Below, in pieces: positions 11,001 to 20,236 of a stretch of 64,000 nt of DNA. Source of the DNA: Corylus avellana (Eukaryota; Streptophyta; Magnoliopsida; Fagales; Betulaceae); assembly GCF_901000735.1 (NCBI RefSeq), contig NC_081548.1:11993932-12057931 (forward strand). Direction: 5' to 3'. Within the stretch, counting starts at the first letter, position 1, and every line of letters begins with the position of its first letter. The notes beneath the pieces were generated by a model. The model was not told where the DNA came from. It searched no databases and saw only the letters and a program-made list of their open reading frames with translations. The translations under genes and the position numbers were made by a program.

Positions 11001-14000
11001 CTCCTCCCCTTAAACCTTTGACATCCTTATCAGGCCCATGCGGTGATGACAATACCACATGGTATTACTATGTAGCTCTGTTACCATTTGTAACAACAAA
11101 GGAAAAATAGACTAGCCACATCTGCGCTATGACCCCAAAATGACTAATCAATTTGGAGCTTCCCTATAATCACTTATAAAGCCCAATTGAACCTAGTAAG
11201 TAATGTGGGACTTAACACCCATGAATATTTCTATAAACCACCAACTCTATGTGGGAAACTCCTCTTCCCAATATGAGACCATGTGTTACACAGTGAATGG
11301 GAAAAGAAAATCAACACAAAAGTCACTTGAAAAATCTGTAGGTCCAACCCCTTATGCATGTAAGTGTTGATTCTAGGAGGCCGATCCTTTTTTTGATTTG
11401 GCACCGGGTATCCGAATCCCGGGGATGCACAGGCCTCGGCAAGGAGTTTCCCGCAAGTGTACCTCGGTTAATTCAAGGGGCGAACCCCCAGTCTAATGGC
11501 TCCAAGAAGCAGTTTGCACTCAGTGGGTTTCGAACCTAAGACCTTGAGGAGCATACTCAAAGTCTGAGGCTCTCCAACCACTGAGCCAACCCCTTGGCTC
11601 ATCCTCCCTGGCTAAAGTTACAAAACATAGAAAAATTGAAACTAAATCATGCACCAACAACGGCTACAACCTAATTACATTACCTGAGAAATTCAATTAA
11701 ATTTGACAATACAAGATTTGCTGCTCGAAGCCTTTCTTAAGTTCATTATCTTATCCCCTGAAGTCCAATTGGCTAAATAAACCATGTCTTACTCAGAATA
11801 AAATGCTTGGCTAATTTGGTGGTGTTTCCAGGCACATGCCAATCCAATTATTCATCACGAGTTACACAAACACTAACATTCAATGAGAATGTTTAACTTC
11901 TGTAGCATAAGTGGCTTAAAGGAAAGTGATTAGTCATTTGTGCTGAATACCAGATTCTGTGATTACTTGAGTTGCAGTTCTAAGAAGCAATGGTGTAAAA
12001 TTTAAAGGTATACTGAATTAAAACAAAAAATACCTTCACGAGTAAACAAGTCACGAAACAGACGCTTCAAGAATCCATAATCAGGAGTTTGATCAAATGT
12101 CAAAGAGTGGCAATAACGGAAGTATGATGCAAACTCCACAGGATGTGACTTGCACAGGACCTTTTCAAAACAAATGAGAGTTAGCAGACTTTAAGATAAT
12201 GGGGAAAAATACCTAAGAAGTGAAGTACATTAGAATTTCATTTAGCCAATATAACAGATATCCAAAAACCTTTTAAAACTGATCCTCAGATAGGTTCTAT
12301 GTATAGCATCTTTTACTCTTGGGTCCAATCACAATTAACAATTTTTTTTGGTAGTTTAACTCATGCACTGCAGCATTAGAACCCACAACCTCTCACCCTA
12401 CACCCCTTACTTAAAGTGGAAGTGCCATTTGGGATACAGCACATTAGCAACCGCAATTAAGAGTTCTAGTTAATTCATAATCCAAAATAACAAAAAATTA
12501 CAATAATGATACCCAATAAAATGTAAAGCATCCTTTCAAAAACAATATTAGGCATGTTTGGTAAAGTTTTCCATTTTGGGTTTGAACACGGATTTTGAAA
12601 AAGTGAAAATTGAGAAGTGTTGTATGTGGGGTCCACATATAAAAATTCGTTTGATAAATTTATAAGTATTTCTGAAAAGTAAAAATGAGGAGTTTTCAAC
12701 ACAAAAAAAAAAAAAAAAAAAAAAAAAAACTGTAGGAGGCGCCACAGGTGGCAGCCGCCCACTCCTTCACTAGATGGGCAAGGTAGGTGCCCCACCACCC
12801 CTCTCTACGGATCAATATATGGTGTGGGAAGTTTTTAAAAAGCGTTGTGTTTTGTTTTTTGAAAACTATATTGTGGTTTGTTTTGAAAAGTATGTTAGTG
12901 GCGGGGCCATATCTAAAAACTCATTTAGTAACTATTGTCTTAAAAATAATTTTCTGTGTTTAAAAAGTGAAAAGAGCTTTGGAAAAGTTTGCAACACAGG
13001 CACAATCTTTCTGGCTAAGGGATCTTGTTTGTCACTCTGCTTAACTCAGGTTACTTATAATATTCATTGCCTCCTAACAATGAAAGTATATGAGAAAGGG
13101 GTCACTTTTTTTTTTTTTGTCTAGGCAACCGGGAGAAAGGGGGTGTCAAAGAGGCAGCCATCTAGAATTTATATAAACGATTTCGTCAACTCAAATCATA
13201 GATGTAATTTAAACATTTGCCACTATGGACACATACCTCAATAGGAGTCGATAACTTCTTTTCACATATCCTGTCATATTTTTGCTTTTTTGTGGCAGCC
13301 TTTAGACCCTGCCAAGGAAGACTACATACAGAAATAAATTGTATGCTTATGTTCGTATCATCAGTCAAACATCCAAACCTTCAGGGTTGCTCAAAAATGA
13401 CAAGCCAAGGCATGACATACCTTCCTCTTAGAAAGTACAGGAGAACATAGCCAAGTGACTCCAAATCATCCCGACGGCTTTGTTCTAAAAAAAATGAAAC
13501 CAAAAAATGAGGAAAATGCAGCGATCTATCCCATGAATGGAGAAGACTACATCTCTCTACTTACCAATTCCCTGATGAGTATTGCAACTTGCATAGCGGG
13601 CAGTCCCTGTTAAGTTCTTGTTCTCTCTGCATGAGTTTATCAAGAAAAGGGAGGGAGGAATAAAAAAATATTTAGCCAAAATTGCAACATACTAAAGATA
13701 AAGGAATCACTAGAAAGAGACTAAATTCAATTATCAAATAGTTTCATTACTTAAAAAAAAAAAAAATTATGAAAAATGAAAAGGAGCAATTCAATGAGAG
13801 ATCTTGGACCAACCAGTATATCAACAGAAAGTTTTAACACAACAAGCATAAACTAATCTCAATCTCATTGAAAACTCGTACAGAACATAACCACTTAAAT
13901 AATTACAGATGGGGAAGGAAGATTTTAAGATGCCCATGGTTTACGGTTGATGAGATTCTATTTTTTGGGGTAACAGTTTGAACATTTTTATTGGGTTGCA

Positions 14001-16588
14001 TAGCATAATAAAATTTATAGGAGTCTCGTTTGTAGAATTGAAAATAGTTGCTATGGCATCTGCACAAGATGGAGAAAATAAAATCTCATCAAATGAAAAA
14101 GAAATTTGTAAGCAGAAATTACTTTATAGAATTCTTTCAAACTCTAAAATAGAGCTTTTAAATAGAAAATTATATTAACAACACATTAAACTAAAATATG
14201 GGGCAACACATGCACCATCTAGGACAGATAGAAAAGAAACTAGAACCGGAAAAGAAGCTAGATTTCAAGCAAAGTATTTACCTGTAGGGAATATGCCTAT
14301 TTGTTGCGGGGTCCTGATACCTTTTAGCAAGTCCAAAATCAATAATATACACCTAATGAATATAAAAAATTTGAGCACTGGTAAAAAAATAAAGGAAAAT
14401 AAGAGGACAGAATAACTTTACAGTTAGAGATGAAGAAGAATGCACGGCAATGATAGTTACCAGAATTGCTTTCCTGCCAAGACCCATGAGGAAGTTATCT
14501 GGTTTGATGTCTCTATGCAAAAAACCTTGAGAGTGCACATACTCTATTTTTGCAATCTGCAATTTAAGGAATGAAACAAAATAAAATTTATTACATACTT
14601 TCTCATTTAACAAAATTTTGTGAATGGGAAAACAAGCAACTGTGCAATGCAACATGCTTGTTAAATCACCACTTAATAGTTAATATTTTAACACTCTCCC
14701 TCACATACGAAACCAAGTAATACTGGGACCAGACAACACAAACTATTTTAATTGAAATAAGGGGTAAATGACGAAGACAATATTCGAACTTAGGACCTTT
14801 ACTCTAAGAGAAATGCTAAACATCCCAAATTTTTGTTCCAAAAGTTGGTTCCCAAATGAAGTGTCACTATCCCATGAGTCGGTGACACACTTCCCAAAAT
14901 AATAAATCTCATAAGATGGTGACACATCATTTAGGAACCAACTTTTTGAACAAAAATTTGGGATGTGTAGCACTTTTTTTACTCTAATACCATGTTAAAT
15001 CACAATTTATCCTAAAAGCTTAAGATGGTAAGACAGTATGAATTTAATCATTTAATTAAGATTTTAACAATGCCAAAATTTAATAAGAGACCTCACTTCT
15101 CAACATATTTTAAGACAAACGTTTGAGGCATAATTACAACTTTGGTCCAAAAAACACCTAGGTAAATCTAAATTTACTCCTTGAGAAATCACTTCATTTC
15201 AATTTGCTTCCTAGGTTTCTAAATCCAACTTTTAAGTCCTTAAGTTTTTCAAAATTTTCATTTCACCCCTTCCGTCCAAAATCATCTAAAACTGCTGACA
15301 TGGCATTAATCCAGTAATGCAACATCAGTTTAAAAAAAATTGAAGTCTAAAAAAGCAAAACAAAAATAAGGAGGGTGGCTCGCAAAATCCTGAGTTTTAG
15401 ATGATTTTGGACGGAAGGAATTAAAAGTCGGAATTAGAAACCTATGGAGTTTGAAATGATGCGATTAATTGGGAAGTAAATTTACCCAAAAAACAAATGG
15501 TTCCTGATTTAATCACAACATAAAAAAATTAAAAAAAAATAAATAAAAAAAAGGTGAAATGTTTTTTTTATTACAAATACCACCTTAAGAACAAACATAA
15601 TGAATGAAATACCGAGTAGACACAAAATTGAGATTATCAAACCCGAAAAACAACTAAAAACATGGAAAAATACAGGCAACAAGTCATAGCCGGCCATCTG
15701 AAGTAAATATCCAATTACCATCTGATCAGCCAACATTAAAACAGTTTTTAGGGAAAACTTCCTTCCACAGTAAACAAAGAGATCTTCAAGACTTGGTCCT
15801 AGCAGGTCAAGGATGAGGACATTGTCATCTCCATCAACTCCAGACCATTTAGTCTTGGCAATACCACCTGAGGCCCACAAACTTGAGGAGTTAATAACTA
15901 CAACAACATGACCCAGCAAAACAGCTTATGATAGTTTCAACATAAACCTTCTGCTTCTTTTCTACTTACTTCCTCCTTGAAGATTATTATACACCTTGGC
16001 CTCAAAAAGCAATTGAGGATGCTTCGTCTTGCGGTTCTCCTACAACCCAAAAAAATAAAATAAATAACCAACAAAGTAATATTGGACCATATCCAAAGGT
16101 CTTCCAAGATAAGCAACCTAACAAAGCCAACCAGAACATTTCTTTTCCCAATCAACACCTTTTTATCCAACTCCAATTTCTTAACCGCATGCAATTTTGT
16201 ACAACCAATGCCAAGAAGTAGATTAATTTGTCATCAAAAACAATACTTTGCTCTAAATATTAGCAGAAACAGCGCAAGGGAAACATATTCGAAACCAAAG
16301 TAGAACGCAACTTCAATAAATGGAAAAGAAACGAGAAATCAAATAAGACTTACAATCTTCACTGCGACGATTTCAGAGGTGTCCACATGGGTCGCTTAAA
16401 CAAATCAATAAAAGTTAGGGTCAGAAAGTCAACAATGGAGCTCAAAAAGCTTTTTGTTTTTTTGAAAAATAAAAATAAAAATAGAGCTACCAAACAAAAA
16501 AAATTCACATACCCAGATAAATTTCACCGAACGATCCGCTCCCAATTTTACGACCTAATTTGTACTCCCCTCCCACTATCCTCTCCAT
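5098..16588 (-). CDS. Casein kinase 1 (CK1) family protein kinase, 11 exons found, C-terminal tail not in window
   Basis: This is a Ser/Thr protein kinase of the CK1 family, the plant CKL group. Exons I could join (minus strand): 16588-16513, 16394-16354, 16039-15970, 15867-15719, 14556-14461, 14352-14282, 13626-13565, 13484-13421, 13321-13237, 12160-12034 and 5180-5098. All have GT/AG borders and the phases add up to 924 bases, or 308 codons, with no stop. Motifs: glycine loop IGSGSFG at residues 15-21, catalytic Lys38 (AVKI), HRD with Asp128 in [12 protein letters not shown] with Asp149, and [13 protein letters not shown] in the alpha-F region. These positions match the usual CK1 numbering. 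The start [16 protein letters not shown] is the family start. Residues 143-144 are Ile-Leu where homologues usually have Asn-Gln. Plant CK1 proteins normally carry a further C-terminal tail of roughly 100 or more residues. No such exon was found left of 5098, where only LINE and Copia fragments follow, so the gene is either continued outside the window or truncated. Confidence 0.9.
5819..8715 (-). pseudogene. LINE ORF2 (endonuclease tail, reverse transcriptase, zf-RVT), broken
   Basis: ORF2 of L1 elements supplies endonuclease and reverse transcriptase for target-primed reverse transcription. Here only the last part of the endonuclease remains ([25 protein letters not shown] near 8700-8600), followed by the linker. 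RT block [10 protein letters not shown] lies near 7950, then LIPKK....DFRPISLV. Motif A is [12 protein letters not shown] near 7565-7530. Motif C, FADD, is intact at about 7241-7230. zf-RVT follows at 6178-5819 ([14 protein letters not shown], DHLLLDC, WNVFF). The frame is interrupted at several points (for example near 8005, 7717 and 7525, and repeatedly between 7500 and 6200). Confidence 0.85.
8736..10281 (-). pseudogene. LINE ORF1 (RNA-binding protein), broken
   Basis: The N-terminal part (10281-9679) contains EYGGKGRRS, then [15 protein letters not shown], a pattern I recognise from DUF4283-containing ORF1 proteins of plant LINEs. It is followed by a Lys/Glu-rich middle with RRSYAEVV. The segment 9680-9100 is Pro/Gly/Arg-rich with several stops. 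The C-terminal part (9080-8736) has [23 protein letters not shown] and MALFSDIEA, typical of the ORF1 C-terminus. ORF1 normally packages LINE RNA as a nucleoprotein. The directly following KSGNRGS motif is normally the end of ORF1, but here it runs into endonuclease sequence. Confidence 0.7.
10790..11290 (-). mobile_element. TRIM element (two ~205-bp LTRs, ~90-bp interior) in CK1 intron 10
   Basis: Two related direct repeats flank a very short interior: 10790-10998 and 11089-11290. Both start TGTAAC on the plus strand and share blocks such as GACTTAACACCCATGA and CTAGTAAGTA. The interior ends at 11075-11086 with GCTCTGTTACCA, the reverse complement of a methionine-tRNA PBS with one mismatch, so the element lies on the minus strand. 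There is no coding capacity. A total length near 500 bp with LTRs of about 200 bp defines a terminal-repeat retrotransposon in miniature (TRIM). The flanking 5-mers (CGATG and CAGTG) do not match well, so the target duplication is unproven. Confidence 0.75.
11389..11595 (-). mobile_element. tRNA-derived SINE in CK1 intron 10
   Basis: On the minus strand the element begins GGGGTTGGCTCAGTGGTTGG, which contains an A-box-like TGGCTCAGTGG. About 50 bases on is a B box, GGTTCGAAACC. These are the RNA polymerase III promoter boxes of a tRNA-related SINE head. The tail ends CCAAATCAAAAAAAGG. Flanking 10-mers at 11379-11388 and 11596-11605 match at 8 of 10 positions (GGCCGATCCT and GGCTCATCCT on the plus strand), consistent with an aged target-site duplication. 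There is no tRNA cloverleaf, so it is not a tRNA gene. Confidence 0.75.
12550..13001. mobile_element. Probable hAT-type MITE in CK1 intron 9
   Basis: The ends form an imperfect terminal inverted repeat: GGCATGTTTGGTAAAGTTTTCC at the left against the reverse complement of GGAAAAGTTTGCAACACAGGC at the right. Flanking octamers at 12542-12549 (ACAATATT) and 13002-13009 (ACAATCTT) match at 7 of 8, the length expected for hAT transposition. The interior has a run of about 30 A near 12702-12729 and no coding potential. Confidence 0.45.
14808..14977. mobile_element. MULE-type MITE (170 bp) with 10-bp target duplication, CK1 intron 4
   Basis: A 170-bp foldback: the left arm contains CATCCCAAATTTTTGTTC then AAAAGTTGGTTCC. 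The right arm is its inverted copy (GGAACCAACTTTTTGAACAA, then AATTTGGGATG). The arms pair over about 50 bp. It is flanked by TTTACTCTAA on both sides (14798-14807 and 14978-14987). A duplication of 9-10 bp fits Mutator-like transposition. Confidence 0.75.
15128..15515. mobile_element. Foldback MITE-like element, CK1 intron 4
   Basis: Two nested inverted repeats are visible. The inner one is 26 bp, CCTTCCGTCCAAAATCATCT and onward at 15269-15294 against its exact complement at 15392-15417. The outer arms (about 15130-15235 and 15427-15515) pair imperfectly, including CCTAGGTTTCTAAATCC against its inverted counterpart. There is no ORF. Superfamily and exact termini are unclear. Confidence 0.6.
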
Positions 16589-19500
16589 CTGTCTCTATCG
16601 CTCTGTGGAATTCGAATAATTTGCGAAAGAAAGAGAAAGCGCGAACGACGGCTTCAATGGAGGCCGAGAGAAAATGACGACGAAATTATATACTAGCATA
16701 TAGAGTTGGGGCGAATTTGGTAATTCCGAAGGAGGAAGGGGAGGATATTACAAATTGAGAAAGATTGGGGCGATTTCAGCAATAGTGTATAGTTTTTGAA
16801 AGTCGGTTAGAGTGCTGGCCCCTGGGTCACCGGTTAAGCTGTTTCGAGGCTGTACCGCTGTAACATTCTTTGATATCTATAAATAAATAAATAAGTCTTT
16901 TATAATTGTCTTGTCTTATTCGATCCCGCCGAAACGACTCGAACTTCTTCGTTCCACCTGTCGATATGATTGCCTCGAAGAACTAAATACACTTGTAAAA
17001 TCTCGGCCAAATCCAATGATGTTGAACTTTAACAACTGGGACCGAATCCCATGAGCCTAACAAAATGGTCAAATGCGAAACGAAATTATTTGGCCCGAAA
17101 ATTTACGAGCTTGTGCAAAATATCGAAGCAATAATGTCGGCGGGCGCCACAAATTGATTCGAGTTCGTTTGCCCCCCCATCTTCACTAGCGAACGATAAT
17201 TTTTTCTAAAAGTTTACAAGAGCATCGATCCCGGCTGGAACGACTCGAATTTCTTCATGCTACCCACCGATATGATCGCCTCGAAACACTAAACATGCGC
17301 ATAAAATTTCGGGCAAATTGGATAAAGTTGTACTTTCACAACTAGAACCGAAGCCCTAGGCCAAACAAAATGATCAGATGTGAAGCGAAAATGTTTGACC
17401 CGAAAATTTACGATATTGTGCAGAACTTCGAGGCAATCATGTCGGCGGATGACACGAAGTGATTCGAGTTCGTTTGCCACCCCATATTCAATAACGAACG
17501 ATAACTTTTTCTGAAAGTTTACAAGAGCCTCAATACCGGCCGGAACGACTCGAATTTCTTCATGCCACCCGCCGACATGATCGCCTCAAAGCACTGAACA
17601 CGCTCGTAAAATTTCGGGCATATTGGATGAGGTTGTACTTTCACAACTAGGACCGAAACCCTAAGCCGAACAAAATGGTCACGTGCAAACCGAAATTGTT
17701 TGACCCGAAAATTTACGAGCTTGTGTAGAACTTCGAGGCAATCATGTCGGTGGGTGCCACGAAGTGATTCGAATTCGTTTGCCCCACCATTTTCATTAAC
17801 GAACAATAACTTTTTTCTGAAAGTTTACAAGAGCCCCGATCCCGCCGGAATGTCTAGAATTTCTTCGTGGCACCTGACGACATGATCACCTTAAAGAACT
17901 GAACACGCTCGTAAAATTTCGGGCAAATCGGACGAGGTTATACTTTCACAACTAGGACCGAAGCCCTAGGCCGAACAAAATGGTCAAATGCGAAGCGAAA
18001 TTGTTTAGCCCGAAAATTTACGCGCTTGAGCAGAACTTCGAAGCAATCATGTCGGCAGGTGCCACAAAGTGATTCGAGTTCGTTTGCAACCCCATATTCA
18101 CTAACGAACGATAACTTTTTCTAAAAATTTACAAGAGCCCCTATCCCGGCTGAAATGACTAAAATTTCTTCGTGCCACCCGCCAACATTATCGCCTCGAA
18201 GCACTAAAAATGCTTGTAAAATTTCGGGCAAATCGGACGAGGTTGTACTTTCACAATTAGGACCGAAGCCCTAGGCCGAACAAAATGGTCAGATGGGAAG
18301 CGAAATTATTTTGCCCGAAAAGGTACGAGCTTGTGCAGAACTTCGATGCAATCATGTCGGAGGGTGCCACGTAGTCATTCGAGCTCGTTTGCCCCCCCTA
18401 ATTACTAAAGAGCGATAACTTTTTTTGAAAGTTTGAAAGAGCCCCGATCTCGGCTGGAACGACTCGAATTTCTTCATGCCACCTGCCGACATGATCGCCT
18501 CGAAGCACTGAAAACACTTGTAAAATTTCGGGCAAATTGGACAAGGTTGTACTTTCACAACTAGGACCGAAGCTTTAGGCCGAACAAAATGGTCAGATAG
18601 GAAGCAAAATTGTTTTGCCCGAAAATTTACGAGCTTGTGCAGAACTTCGATGCAATCATGTCGAAGGGTGCCACGTAGTCATTCGAGTTCGTTTGCCCCC
18701 CCTAATCACTAAAGAATGATAACTTTTTTTGAAAGTTTGAAAGAGCCACAATCCCAGCCGGAACGACTCGAATTTCTGCATGCCACCCGCTAACATGATC
18801 ACCTCGAAGCACTAAAAACGCTTATAAAATTTCGGGCAAATCGGACGAGGTTATACTTTCACAACTAGGACCAATGCCTTAAGCCGAACAAAATGGTCAG
18901 ATGCGAAGCGAAATTGTTTGGCCCAAAAATTTACGAGCTTGAGCAGAACTTCGAGGCAATCATGTCGGCGGGTGCCACAAAGTGATTCGAGTTCGTTTGC
19001 ACCCCTATATTCACTAACGAACGATAACTTTTTCTAAAAGCTTACAAGAGCCCCGATCCGGGCCAAAATGACTTGAATTTCTTCGTGCCACCCGCCGACA
19101 TGATCGCCTTGAAGCATTGAAAACGCTCGTAAAATTTCGAGCAAATCGGACGAGGTTATACTTTCACAACTAGGACCGATGCCCTAAGCCGAACAAAATG
19201 GTCAGATGCAAAGCGAAATTGTTTGGCCCAAAAATTTACGAGCTTGAGCAGAACTTCGAGGCAATCATGTCGGCGGGTGCCACAAAGTGATTCGAGTTCG
19301 TTTGCACCCCCATATTCACTAACGATCGATAACTTTTTCTAAAAGCTTACAAGAGCCCCGATCCAGGCCAAAACTACTTGAATTTCTTCGTGCCACCCGC
19401 CAACATGATCGCCTCGAAGCACTGAAAACGCTTGTAAAATTTCGGGCAAATCGGACGAGGTTGTACTTTAACAATTAGCACCGAAGCCCTAGGCTGAACA

Positions 19501-20236
19501 AAATGGTCAGACAGGAAGTGAAATTGTTTGGCCCGAAAATTTAAGAGCTTGTGCAGAACTTCGAGGCAATCATGTCACCGGGTACCACGAAGTGATTCGA
19601 GTTCGTTTGCCCCCATATCCTCACTAACGAACGATAACTTTTTCTGAAAGTTTACAGGAGCCCCGATCCTGCTGGAACGACTCAAATTTCTTCGTGCCAC
19701 CCGCCGACATGATCGCCTTGAAGAATTGAACACACTCGTAAAATTTCGGACAAGTCGGACGAGGTTGTACTTTCACATGTAGGACCGAAGCCCTAGGCCG
19801 AACCAAATGGTCAGATGCGAAGCAAAATTGTTTAGCTTGAAAATTTAGGAGCTTGTGCAGAATATCGAGGCAATCATGGAGGCGAGTGGCACGAAGTGAT
19901 TCGAGTTTGTTTGCCCCCCCATCTTCACTAACGAACGATAACTTTTTCTTAAAGTTTACAAGAGCCCCGATCCCGCCGGAACGACTCGAATTTCTTCGTG
20001 CCACCCGCCAACATAATCGCCTCGAAGAACTAAACACACTCGTAAAATTTCGTGCAAATTGGACGAGGTTGTACTTTCACAAGTAGGACCAAAGCCTTAG
20101 GCCGAACGAAATAGTCAAATGCGAAGCGAAATTCTTTGGCCCGAAAATTTACGAGCTTGTGCAAAACTTCGAGGCAATCATGTCGGCGAGTGGCACAAAG
20201 TGATTTGAGTTTATTTGCCCCCCCATCTTTACTAAT

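Noticed and set aside
11520..11595. tRNA-like A and B boxes suggested a tRNA gene
   Set aside because: No acceptor stem or anticodon arm can be formed, and the unit continues ~130 bp to an A-rich tail with flanking duplications, as in a SINE.
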